Assembly: GCA_910577825.1 (NCBI GenBank)
Contig: CAJTOK010000007.1
Coordinates: 17,535 to 81,534 of the forward strand
Source of the DNA: an uncultured Lachnospiraceae bacterium
GTDB taxonomy: Bacteria > Bacillota > Clostridia > Lachnospirales > Lachnospiraceae
Reading direction: 5' to 3'
Length of the DNA: 64,000 bases
Position numbers and translations under genes: made by a program. Under the pieces are notes generated by a model. The model had not been told where the DNA came from. It did not search any database and was given only the letters and a program-made list of their open reading frames with translations. This document shows positions 54,898 through 63,960 of the stretch, piece by piece (the first letter of the stretch is position 1; every line of letters begins with the position of its first letter).

Positions 54898-57573
54898 TTA
54901 CAGTTCCACTCTCCACTCATATTTATCACCATTTTTAAAGCGTCTTAACATTCCAATCTCAAGTTCAATATAATCCCTTCCAGTATCATCCATAATCTTT
55001 CCAAGTTCCATTTCCTGTTTCTCTATTGCCCTGCGTATACCTCTTTCTTGTTTACGCAAAGCAACCATTTTATTTACAATCTCTTCTGCACGTTTATGTA
55101 TATTTAGCTCTTTAGGGATTTTTTTCTCTTCCTTCTGGGATACATTTCTTGATAATGGCACTGTTACACCATCAGGTACATGGCTTGCATCACGGATTAC
55201 ATGCAGTACAGGGGATGGATAACATCCCGGCGTCCTTTTAAAATTACAATTACAGCCTGTTTCTGCTGTCACCTGTTTATACTGTTCACGCAGTTTTATA
55301 CAGCTGACTGGTTTATCAGGCAGGCGTTTAATATATCTTTCAGTTACATTGTACTGGTAATTTAATGTATATTCCATTATCTTATGTACAAATTCTTTGC
55401 CTTCTTCGCCAAGATGTCCAAATACATATAAAATTGTCAGCCTTTCAAAATGTGGTAAATAACCAGTTTTTTTTGCTTTTCCACATAAGTACCGCATCAG
55501 TCCGCAGTTTAGCATAACCATTTTTATGCTTTCTGGCAGTTCTCCAAATTCCTCAAGTGATATTTCATTTTTTTGTACTGTCTGCATTTTCTGTCCTGTA
55601 TTAACTGCAATTATTCTTTTAATTTCAGATACACTAAATCTTGCCACACCATTTAACATTTCTTTCTGGTTTTCCCAAAATGCCAAATCCTCTCCCAGAA
55701 AATAAGTATACCCTCCACTTAAAAAATGCCTTCCCCATGGCAGTTTGACACTCTGCCCTGTTTTATCATTATGTAGTCTTGTTTTATTTGGAAAACATTC
55801 AACTTGTATTCTTGAATCACCTTGTGGTAATTTTACTAATATAACATCCTGTAACAAATTTACATACCGTACAGCAATCCATTCATCAAAGAAAAGCCAG
55901 ACATGATATCCTTTATATCCAGAATATTCTATATATGTAGTTAGCCCTGACTGTTGGCAGATTTTCTGGATTTCCACAGCTTTTTCTAAAGCAAGGTGTC
56001 TGTACTCATCCATTAGTGTACTATCAGAATTACTCTCCATAAGTATATTTTTTGAGATATCAATGTCAAAGACCATATATTTAACTGTATTGTTATTTCT
56101 CTGTAAAAATGTTGCAAGAGTATGTTCTCCTGACAAATGCTCTTTTAATTGCTGTGCCATCAGGGGCTGCTTTACAATTTCATAAACTACCTTGCCATTC
56201 TGTAATACTTCTGCCTGTTTGTAAATATCTTCACGCCCGACAAAAAGTTCTATATATTGCCTTATTTCTGTTTCTGGTAATTTCATGCCATGCCATTGTA
56301 TATCTGTATCAGAAACTTCTGGTATCTGGAAATCTTTTCTTTCCCTTACCTTTATCCATTCTAATATCTGCCTTGCTTTATTATAACAATGTGCATCTGT
56401 ATAAAGCTGCATTATCTCTGTAAAATCTGTATCAGATTCATTAATTATGGTTAATTTATACTGGTCTGCCAGTTCTTTTACTATTTTATCTGGCATGTTT
56501 CCGGACTTGTCTGTATCATACTGCAAAACCTGGTAATACTGTTCATATTCTTTTAGTTCATTCCTCAAATTACCTCTTGCACGCCAGTATGCCACCATAT
56601 ATTCCATAATATCTTTATGTATATTATCATAATTAAAACGTATTTTTTCAAGATTTTTGCGTTTCTCTTTTGGAGATTTTATTAATATTACTATATATTC
56701 ATAAATACTTCCTGGTGTCCTGGCATCTTTGTAATACTGCTCCCATCCGCCAACTATTTCCATGCTTTTCTTGATTTTTTCTCCTACAGAAAGTGCTGCA
56801 TCCTGTAACCATTGTTCTTCCAGGCGCTCTTCAAGATGGTTTACTGCATTTACAGGTACTGCTTTTCCTTCACTGTTAAAATGGTATCCAAGAAATATAA
56901 AGCCCTCTTCCAGCCTTCCAATAAAAGTTTTATCTTCTTTTAACACCAGTCCGTATTTTTCTAAAAAAGCAGACATCCTGGCAAGAAGTTCCTCCAATAC
57001 AGATTTATCATTCCCCAGAACAAGTATATCATCTGAATATCTTATATACTGTTTTCTTATACTTTCCATCCATCTGTCAAAATCCGTAAGATAAATATTT
57101 GACAGCACAGGTGCAAGAAGTGAGCCCTGGTATACCCCTGTTTCTTTATTATGGATTATTCCATAACTATCAATGCTTTTCATATGAAGGCATACACTTA
57201 CAAGGTTAATTACTTTTTCATCGTGGATTCTGCGCTGCAGAAGTTTTAACATACGCTCTATCTGGATATTATCAAAAAACTTCAAGATATCTGTTTTTAA
57301 AAAGTATCCTGCATTACCTCTTTTAATCCATCCCTCTGCCCTTTCTATTGCCTGCAACGCTGAACGCTGTGGCCTGTATGAATAGACAGCATCAGAAAAT
57401 GTATCTTCAAATATTTTATTAAGTTCAAAACAAATTGCCTGCTGTACCACTTTATCCCTCATACATAAAATACTGACCATACGTTCCTTGCCATCTTTAT
57501 CCAGCATAACCATTTTGGCAGGCTGGGCATTATAGCTTCCTTCCAGTAACTCACCCCGCAGCTGTGAAATCAT
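54898..57573 (-). pseudogene. Reverse transcriptase fused to AEP primase-polymerase (RT-CAPP), main part of an IS-interrupted gene
   Basis: 891 codons. Residues 1-300 are a group II intron-like RT (KTDILKFFD with Asp95; YQGSLLAPVLSNIYL; YSDD at 179-182, more often YADD; IFLGYHF). Residues about 430-650 are an archaeo-eukaryotic primase domain: FDIDI (Asp503, Asp505), SGYKGYHVW (551-559) and KLPWGRH (610-616), the three AEP motifs. The C-terminus has a CNCNFKRTPGCYPSPVLH segment (possible metal site) and a coiled coil. The first 43 codons lie beyond the IS630 element at 58473-58602, so the intact protein would be 934 aa. The fragment lacks the RT N-terminal region but could in theory start at the ATG at 57573. 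Confidence 0.88.
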
Positions 57574-57574
57574 A

Positions 57575-58472
57575 TACTAATTCCACTTTAAATCAGGAAG
57601 AAAATATGTTAAAATGTAAATATGAGTTATAGTAAAGATTTAAGAGAAAGAGCAGTAAAATATTATAAATCAGGACATACATTAAAAGAAACAAGTGAAA
57701 TATTTGGTGCAGGAATAAATACAATAAGCCAGTGGGTTAAAAAATATAAAGAAACAGGTGATTTATCAAATAAACCATTAAAAAGAGGGTTTAAAAAAAT
57801 TGATCCGGAAAAGCTGGTATTGTTTTTAGAAGAAAACCCAGATGCTTTTTTAAAAGAAACTGCAGAAGAATTTGGATGCAGTATGGAAGCAGTAAGGAAA
57901 GCAATAAAAAGACTTGGAATAACACGAAAAAAAAGACACTGCGTTACTATGAGCAAAAAGAAGAAAAGGTAAAGGAATATCTTGGGAAAACGGCAGATAT
58001 CAATAAAGAAAATATTGTATATATTGATGAAACAGGAATTAACAGTTATTTATACCGTGAATATGCTTATTCAAAAAGAGGTAAGAAGGTTTATGGCAAA
58101 ATAAAGGGAAGAAAATTTAAACATACAAATATTGTTGCTGCAAAATACGGAAAACAAATAATTGCACCAATGCAGTATGATACTACAATGACTGGTGAAT
58201 TTTTTGAGGGATGGTTTGAAAAAATTCTTTTGCCTGTACTTCCTGAGGATGCAGTTATTGTTATGGATAATGCGTCTTTTCACCGTAAAAAACAGCTGGA
58301 TGAAATTGCTGGAAATAATAATATAACATTGATATTTCTTCCACCATATTCCCCGGAATTGAATCCTATTGAAAAGGTATGGGCTAATATGAAAAAGTTT
58401 CTTCGGAATTTTCTTCATAATTTTTCTTCTTTGGATGACGCTATTTACTCCTTTTTTCAAGTTGAATGACTA
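57575..58472 (+). mobile_element. IS630-family insertion sequence, TA target duplication
   Basis: 898 bp inserted in the RT-CAPP gene. The ends are inverted repeats: TACTAATTCCACTTTAAAT on the left and TAGTCATTCAACTTGAAAA (complement strand) on the right, about 15 of 19 matching. Both sides are flanked by TA (57573-57574 and 58473-58474), the IS630 target. Removing the element with one TA rejoins the RT reading frame exactly. Confidence 0.9.
57622..58469 (+). CDS. IS630-family transposase, made by -1 frameshifting of two overlapping frames
   Basis: Frame A (57622-57972) has the N-terminal helix-turn-helix (MSYSKDLRERAVKYYKSGHT, EIFGAGINTISQWVKKYK). Frame B (57876-58469) has the DDE domain: Asp in VYIDETGINSY, Asp in VIVMDNASFHR, Glu in PELNPIEKVWA. 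They join at an A8 run (57927-57934) where a -1 slip gives the usual TRKKKTLRYYEQKEEK sequence. All catalytic residues are kept, so it may be active. It is transcribed against the RT gene. Confidence 0.9.
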
Positions 58473-58602
58473 TATCTTTGCGGTTTATCTGGAATTCTTC
58501 AGATGTCACACCATCAGTTCCTGGCACAGCACGTTTCCCTCTTACTTTATCCCACGCCCTGTCCAGGTTATCTTTATTTATTATTATCTCATATAATCCC
58601 AT
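58473..58602 (-). pseudogene. 5' fragment (first 43 codons) of the interrupted RT-CAPP gene
   Basis: GAGGAT and then ATG at 58602 read MGLYEIIINKDNLDRAWDKV, RGKRAVPGTDGVTSEEFQIN and RKD, the RT-0 region of group II-type reverse transcriptases (AWxKVRxxxxxxGxDGVT). The frame is cut by the IS630 element and continues at 57573 with MISQLRGELLEGSYN. It starts 14 bases after cas2. Confidence 0.88.
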
Positions 58603-58615
58603 CTTTTATCCTCAC

Positions 58616-58906
58616 TTATATTACAATTACATCATCAGTTTGCCGTATGGCATTTTCTTTTATAGTACCAATAGTAATACATTCACTGGCACATTTACTA
58701 CAAAGCCGGTAAATCCTTATACTATCTGTTTTTGAATTAATTGTCTGTTCCAGAAGCTGTTCATAAAGCTTTTCAAATAGTTTTTCACTGATTTCACATT
58801 CAAATACACTATATTGTATCCTTTTTCCATAGCCTTCCAGTATTTTAGAAACTTTATTTCTGGTTTTATTTTCTGTAATATCATAACTAATAACATACAA
58901 GCTCAT
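58616..58906 (-). CDS. cas2: Cas2
   Basis: 96 aa ferredoxin-fold protein; MSLYVISYDITENKTRNKVS with the conserved Asp in SYDI, then RIQYSVFECEIS. Forms the spacer-integration complex with Cas1. Overlaps cas1 by four bases. Confidence 0.93.
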   Translation of the reverse strand: MSLYVISYDITENKTRNKVSKILEGYGKRIQYSVFECEISEKLFEKLYEQLLEQTINSKTDSIRIYRLCSKCASECITIGTIKENAIRQTDDVIVI

Positions 58907-59886
58907 AATTCATAATGGAACGGAATATATTTATCTCCATTTTCAAAAGTCCTTTTTAAATTTGCTACTTGTGATTTCATTAAAAAACGAAAGCTTTTCC
59001 CTTTATATCCCAGACCTGTCATCCAATGTTCATACTCTGTACAGAATTTTTTAAAACCTTCCTCATTTAAAAATACTCCATCACCTGTATCTTCTTTAAA
59101 ATCTTTTTCTGATAACATCTTTTTATTGAACAGGCGTAATACCAGACGGTCTGCTGCAGGCTGTCTCCATTCCTCTATCAAATCAAGTGCAAGTGATTTC
59201 CTGCCATAACGTATTCCATGCAGAAATCCCAGATATGCTTCAAAAGACTCACCTTCAATAATAGTACACATATCTTTGGTAAGAAATGTATAAGCCAGGC
59301 TTAATATGGCATTAACAGGGTCTTTTGGAGGCCTTCTGTTACGTTTTTCAAAACTAAAATTACATTTCAGCATATGGCGGAAACACTGGAAATAAATATT
59401 GCTGCATAGTCCCTCTACACCCATAACTTCATTGTTTGTACTTTTATTATCCAAAGTTTTCCTGGTTGCTTCAAGCTGCATGATATCTTTTTTATAATCA
59501 TAGGATTCTCTTTCCCAGTGAAAATTTTTTATTACATTAATCTGGTTTGCAATTTTATTTTCTACAATAATTTTAGCCAGGGCAAGCCTTTTATCTTTAT
59601 TGTTATAAAGTTCATATTGTGCAAAACGCAAAAATATATTTTTAGACCTTTCTGGTACAGTATGCCCAATATACTTGCCGCCATATGTAAAATAACTTAT
59701 ATCTGTACCATTTGCCAGAAGCTTTGCCAGTGCCTGTGTTGTAACCTGGACATTTCCTAAAACCATAATACTATCTGTCCTATGTACTGGAATTTCTAAT
59801 AACTGGTTATTCCCTTTAAAAACAGCTATCTGTTCTCCTTTAAGACGTATATATGCCCCCTGCTCTTTAACATAAATTACTGGCAA
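58903..59886 (-). CDS. cas1: Cas1 integrase
   Basis: 327 aa. The metal-binding residues are Glu158 in GVEGLCSN, His223 in GFLHG and Asp235 in LALDLIEEWRQPAADRL; all are present. Separate protein, not fused to the RT, although the RT gene is in the same operon. Overlaps the upstream CARF gene by ten bases. Confidence 0.95.
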   Translation of the reverse strand: MPVIYVKEQGAYIRLKGEQIAVFKGNNQLLEIPVHRTDSIMVLGNVQVTTQALAKLLANGTDISYFTYGGKYIGHTVPERSKNIFLRFAQYELYNNKDKRLALAKIIVENKIANQINVIKNFHWERESYDYKKDIMQLEATRKTLDNKSTNNEVMGVEGLCSNIYFQCFRHMLKCNFSFEKRNRRPPKDPVNAILSLAYTFLTKDMCTIIEGESFEAYLGFLHGIRYGRKSLALDLIEEWRQPAADRLVLRLFNKKMLSEKDFKEDTGDGVFLNEEGFKKFCTEYEHWMTGLGYKGKSFRFLMKSQVANLKRTFENGDKYIPFHYEL

Positions 59887-61439
59887 TGCCTCACCCCCAT
59901 AGAATAATTTTTTGTCAGGGATGGATTAATCCACTGCATTTTTTTACAATAATCACTATAGTCTACTTTTTCCAATATACACAATTGTTTAAACAATTCT
60001 ATTACAAATCCCTTGAATTTATTATAATCATCCTTTGAAACAGGAGAAAATCCATGTGCAAAAATACTGTTATTACGCAGGTAAACTACAGCCCGCAGGC
60101 GCTTCAGCGTGTTTATATAATCACCATTTCCTGCTGTCATAATCCCATCATTAAGAGCAGCCAGATGTATAAAACCATCAAGAAGTGAAATCTGCTCTGG
60201 AAGATAACTGCTATTGCACTTTCCAAAAACTTTTGTTTTGATATTTACAACTTTTTCCTTATACAGTTCAAGCCTCTTTTCTTTTGCCAGTTTTTCCATT
60301 TCAGGTAATTGTTTAGTATTATATCTGATATTAATAAAATCTGCCTTAGCAACATCTATTCCATAACATGACAGCCTGCGCTGCCCAATCATTTCTAACA
60401 GCCTGTATAGTAATAACGTTGCAGAATCATATTTCTCCTGTGCTTCACGTATTAAAGCATTAGTCTGCATTGTAAACATCAATGGAACTATATATTTTAA
60501 CTTTGAAAGTACCTCCATATGGTTTTTATTATGGAAAAGCAACTGTATATCTTTAAGTGCATCCAGTATTTCAAGCTGCTCCTGCAAAATATCAATACAG
60601 TCCATTAATAAAAACTGGGAATTAAGCCTTATATCCCTGTGCAGTTCCTTTACCAGCATTTCCATATCCTTATACGCACCTGTAAACTCCAGTCCGTCCC
60701 AAAATTCATACGCCTCTGACAAAAGATATGAAAAATGCAGCTGCTGCCTTATCACTGGGTCAGGAATTTTCTCATATAATTCTCCCAGTTTATTTTTTGC
60801 TCCTGGATAATTATACTGTTCAAAAAGCTGCATTGCCTTTTCTATTTCAAAATCCCCAAATACTGCATATGGGTTATTTATAAAATACAATGTTTCTGAG
60901 CCTGGTTTTGGCTTGCGGAAATCCAGAAGATATGCTTCTGAACCAATATAAATTAACTGAAGGTCAATAATTGCCCCTACCATTGCAGCTGCTGCTGACA
61001 TTGCTTTAGTCCCTCCAGTAAAATCTATATAAATCTTTTTTGGTGTACGCCAGCGCAGATATGCTTCTTTAATCTGCCTGTAAATATCAAGCGGGTCAAC
61101 TTCATTAACAAGTTCCTTTTGGTAAGCAGAACTTGGCAATGCACAAAAATCTACAATTTTATCTATTGTAAATTCTGTCTTTTCTGTATGCAAAAACAAT
61201 ATTTTTTTAGGCTGGAACAATGAAATATCCAGCACTAATGGTTCATATGATGTCCCTACTGATAAAATCATATAATCCACTTTTTCATATACTTTACCTT
61301 TATTGTGTGAAATGAACTCTTTTACAATAAGCTGCATAAGTTCTGTATCATAATACTCTTCAGCTATAGCTCTCTGTTCAAAAGTTGCACGTTCAAGGCT
61401 CATCCAGCACTTTGTCTTGTCATCCAGTTTTTTACTCAT
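59877..61439 (-). CDS. CARF-HEPN protein, TIGR02710-like (Csm6-type)
   Basis: 520 aa from the ATG at 61439 (AAGGAG nine bases upstream). CARF domain with MILSVGTSYEPLVL (57-70) and YIDFTGGTKAMS (137-148), the classic ligand loop; helical middle; C-terminal HEPN motif RNNSIFAH (Arg455, His462, R-x6-H). Predicted cyclic-oligoadenylate activated ribonuclease. It heads the adaptation operon rather than the effector operon, which is uncommon. Confidence 0.83.
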   Translation of the reverse strand: MSKKLDDKTKCWMSLERATFEQRAIAEEYYDTELMQLIVKEFISHNKGKVYEKVDYMILSVGTSYEPLVLDISLFQPKKILFLHTEKTEFTIDKIVDFCALPSSAYQKELVNEVDPLDIYRQIKEAYLRWRTPKKIYIDFTGGTKAMSAAAAMVGAIIDLQLIYIGSEAYLLDFRKPKPGSETLYFINNPYAVFGDFEIEKAMQLFEQYNYPGAKNKLGELYEKIPDPVIRQQLHFSYLLSEAYEFWDGLEFTGAYKDMEMLVKELHRDIRLNSQFLLMDCIDILQEQLEILDALKDIQLLFHNKNHMEVLSKLKYIVPLMFTMQTNALIREAQEKYDSATLLLYRLLEMIGQRRLSCYGIDVAKADFINIRYNTKQLPEMEKLAKEKRLELYKEKVVNIKTKVFGKCNSSYLPEQISLLDGFIHLAALNDGIMTAGNGDYINTLKRLRAVVYLRNNSIFAHGFSPVSKDDYNKFKGFVIELFKQLCILEKVDYSDYCKKMQWINPSLTKNYSMGVRHCQ

Positions 61440-61604
61440 TAATTTGTACTCCTTCCATATTGAATTAATAATTTTACAACTTTTACAAATAATACCACCT
61501 GTAAAATAAAAATGGAATTGCATAGTAATGTGGTGAATTACACCAGAATAAAAAATTATATTTTCTGGCTAGATTCTTTTATAAGAAAACCAAAGATTAT
61601 AAAA

Positions 61605-61630
61605 GAAAAAATCCCAAAACGGGATTTTTA
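61605..61630 (-). terminator. Terminator after the zinc-ribbon HTH gene
   Basis: AAAAATCCC and GGGATTTTT with loop AAAAC; on the minus strand a TTTTTTCTTTT run follows. The rest of 61440-61746 holds a TGGTG-AATTA-CACCA palindrome (about 61530) that could be an operator of the cas1 operon. Confidence 0.75.
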
Positions 61631-61746
61631 AATCTAATATAAATATTATATTAATGAATACAAAAAATATGGCAAATATAAATAAACATGTTTTAAAATA
61701 CAATACAACAGAACAATTTTCTAATAAATCCAAAATTCTAGTAAAT

Positions 61747-62355
61747 TTAAAATAAAATATTTTCTAAAAAAGACTTTCCAAATAAATGCTGGTAATTTTC
61801 TAAAAAAACTCCATCCTGGTTTATATAATTTATAAATTCATCTGGTTTGGATATGCTGGTGCTATCCATATAGAAAGAACCATTTAACTGGCCCGGCAGC
61901 ATTAATAGTTCTTGCAATGCACATATCCACACTTCCTGGCATTTTTTAAATATATGTATCCACTTATACAGAGCAGAAACAGAAATACCAAATTTATCAC
62001 AAATATTAATTACTGTAAACTTTCTCTGAAAATAACATAAAAGAACTTTTAAGACAAAACGGAGGCTATAAACCGAAAACGGAATCATAAATACTGGTAT
62101 ATATGAATGTGTTGTATTACATGAAATACACATAAAACGGGTGACTTCCACAAAAGAATCCTCTGGAATGCCATTCTTATCCCCTATAAGATAACGTCTA
62201 TAACTGGCATGTTTTTTAAGACTTCCTTCATCACCACAATTCGGACATGTGCAATGATTAAAGTCCATATTCTGTAATGAATAGTTATATAATTCATTAT
62301 CTGTAAATCTTTCACTTAATTGTGATAAACGGAATATCCTGTATTTTCTAATCAT
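61747..62355 (-). CDS. Zinc-ribbon plus helix-turn-helix protein (DUF6431/transposase-like)
   Basis: 202 aa. Two CxxC pairs (CPNCGDEG and CISCNTTHSYIP) form a zinc ribbon, then IPFSVYSLRFVLKVLLCYFQ and a helix-turn-helix (TVINICDKFGISVSALYKWI). This pattern resembles DUF6431 proteins linked to mobile elements in Clostridia. No catalytic transposase domain is seen. Lies between array 2 and the adaptation operon. Confidence 0.6.
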   Translation of the reverse strand: MIRKYRIFRLSQLSERFTDNELYNYSLQNMDFNHCTCPNCGDEGSLKKHASYRRYLIGDKNGIPEDSFVEVTRFMCISCNTTHSYIPVFMIPFSVYSLRFVLKVLLCYFQRKFTVINICDKFGISVSALYKWIHIFKKCQEVWICALQELLMLPGQLNGSFYMDSTSISKPDEFINYINQDGVFLENYQHLFGKSFLENILF

Positions 62356-62411
62356 ATTACCAATCCTTTTCTACGATGCGTCATCTTTCTTCAATTGCTT
62401 GAGTTGATCTA

Positions 62412-63035
62412 TGTGTCAATGCCCTTTATCGGGCTCACTCCATTTCTACATTAATTGATTTTTGTTATACAGTAACAAAACTTTATGTGTCAATGCCCTT
62501 TATCGGGCTCACTCCATTTCTACATCTGGTCTACGACGGAGTTAGGATTCTGCCACTTAGTGTGTCAATGCCCTTTATCGGGCTCACTCCATTTCTACCC
62601 ACTGCCAAGTAGAACTCCTGACGTTCAAGAACATGTGTCAATGCCCTTTATCGGGCTCACTCCATTTCTACCAATGGTTAGCTTGTGTTCCAAAACAAAT
62701 AGTAGTGTGTCAATGCCCTTTATCGGGCTCACTCCATTTCTACCATATTTTTGAGGTTATACCTGCAAAAGAGAAAAAATGTGTCAATGCCCTTTATCGG
62801 GCTCACTCCATTTCTACATACTGCTATTATTGATGCAGGAATACCAACAATGTGTCAATGCCCTTTATCGGACTCACTCCATTTCTACCGAAGTTTTTTA
62901 TTTCAGGTACTTATCTCAAGTATGTGTCAATGCCCTTTATCGGGCTCACTCCATTTCTACTTTGCCCTTACCAAGGAATACAACATGGATTGGAAGATGT
63001 GTCAATGCCCTTTATCGGGCTCACTCCATTTCTAC
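62412..63035 (-). CRISPR. CRISPR array 2: 9 repeats of 38 bp, 8 spacers
   Basis: Repeat on the plus strand: TGTGTCAATGCCCTTTATCG then GGCTCACTCCATTTCTAC, differing from array 1 at three to four positions. Starts: 62412, 62486, 62561, 62634, 62706, 62780, 62851 (one change), 62923, 62998. Spacers 33-37 bp. The leader is on the right, so transcription is leftward and the transcript repeat has the stem GCCC-GATAAA-GGGC and the same ATTGACAC(A) end. Confidence 0.97.
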
Positions 63036-63160
63036 CCTGCGCTTTGGGAAGCCCCTGTTTATAAGGACTCAGACTATGCGTTTTCCCCAAGATTTTTAAA
63101 AATGTTACAAAAGTGTTACATTTTGCTATTTTTTTGGTTTTTTCTAACTTTTATATTTTC
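63036..63160 (-). promoter_or_regulatory. Leader of array 2
   Basis: Over about 110 bases it nearly repeats the leader of array 1, including TGTTACAAAAGTGTTACATT. The similarity ends near 63155, where both turn into AT-rich promoter DNA. Confidence 0.85.
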
Positions 63161-63193
63161 TAATAAAGTATATTTAATTATTAATCTATTAAG

Positions 63194-63221
63194 ATTATAC
63201 CATATTTTTTTATAATTTCAA
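63194..63221 (-). promoter_or_regulatory. Leader promoter of array 2
   Basis: Minus-strand TTGAAA (63216-63221), 16 bases, TATAAT (63194-63199) with an extended TGG; same position relative to the leader as in array 1. Confidence 0.75.
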
Positions 63222-63339
63222 CAAATTTTATAAAAAAAGATAAAGTAATTTTATTTTTTTATATAATATATCTGGCTATTATGATTTTTATTACATATAT
63301 ACTCTATACATTATTTTTATTATATATTAATACAAAAGC

Positions 63340-63373
63340 AAGCCATACATTCTCTTTAGGAAATGTATGGCTT
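63340..63373. terminator. Bidirectional terminator after the 118-aa gene
   Basis: AAGCCATACATT (63340-63351) pairs with AATGTATGGCTT (63362-63373); ATTTTT follows on the plus side and GCTTTTGTATT on the minus side. Confidence 0.75.
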
Positions 63374-63432
63374 ATTTTTACCTGTGCTTAATTTAAAGCA
63401 AAATTTACTAATATAACTACTTAATCATATAA

Positions 63433-63789
63433 TCAATATTCCCTGAATTGTATAAATTCAAATTCAATACTTTTAATTGTCTTGCCATTTTCGTTTCTTT
63501 CATTTACGTTACGTCTGCTACATGCTGCTACTACTTTTATCCCATTTTCTTTTAATATAGAAACCAGATAATGTGATAAAACAGCTTCTCCCTGGCATAA
63601 AACACAGTCTGGTTTTTTAATTGTTATCTTTATAAGTTCATTCCCTGCTATTTTAATTAATTCTTCATTGCCCATTTCAGGACTAACAACAGGAAATGGA
63701 ATATCATGTATTTCACCATATTTTTGTGCTGCTTCTAACTGTTTAAGACTCCATTTTTCACTTGGATGGTTTGTATAATTAATAAACAT
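63433..63789 (-). CDS. Small Rossmann-like protein beside array 2, possible type III accessory
   Basis: 118 aa: MFINYTNHPSEKWSLKQLEA, YGEIHDIPFPVVSPEMG, then a beta-strand/turn CVLCQGEAVLSHYLVSILKE and VVAACSRRNVNE. The NHPSxxWS...YGxIxDIPFP pattern is one I associate with small proteins near type III CRISPR loci, but I cannot name the family with certainty. The alternating strands and helices suggest a Rossmann-like fold, so nucleotide (cyclic oligoadenylate) binding or cleavage is possible. The GGAGGCGGCAGCAAT leader resembles the one before the 547-aa gene. Confidence 0.6.
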   Translation of the reverse strand: MFINYTNHPSEKWSLKQLEAAQKYGEIHDIPFPVVSPEMGNEELIKIAGNELIKITIKKPDCVLCQGEAVLSHYLVSILKENGIKVVAACSRRNVNERNENGKTIKSIEFEFIQFREY

Positions 63790-63851
63790 ATTGCTGCCGC
63801 CTCCTAGTTTTAATTAATCAAATTATTAGTGTCTGTATAAATAATCTTTTC

Positions 63852-63932
63852 TTAATTCTTTTTTGGTTTAATACATGTAACCAGGATAAACAGTCCCATA
63901 AATACAATGAAAATACTACCTGCATATTCCAT
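63852..63932 (-). pseudogene. Short hydrophobic C-terminal remnant
   Basis: Minus strand reads MEYAGSIFIVFMGLFILVTC then IKPKKN and stop; the open frame reaches only to a TAG at about 63954. It looks like the end of a membrane protein cut off by the hairpin element at the right edge. A genuine 26-aa peptide (GGAG upstream) is also possible. Confidence 0.35.
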
Positions 63933-63960
63933 AAATCCTGCTCCATTTTTAACCTATTGT

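Noticed and set aside
54898..57573. The 891-codon frame as an intact RT gene, or as a group II intron with maturase
   Set aside because: It lacks the RT-0 region, which lies beyond the IS630 element, and has no maturase X or HNH domain; a primase domain follows instead.
62485..63215. Plus-strand frames across array 2 with repeated MCQCPLSGSLHFY or MSMPFIGLTPFL units
   Set aside because: Translations of CRISPR repeats in three frames, not genes.
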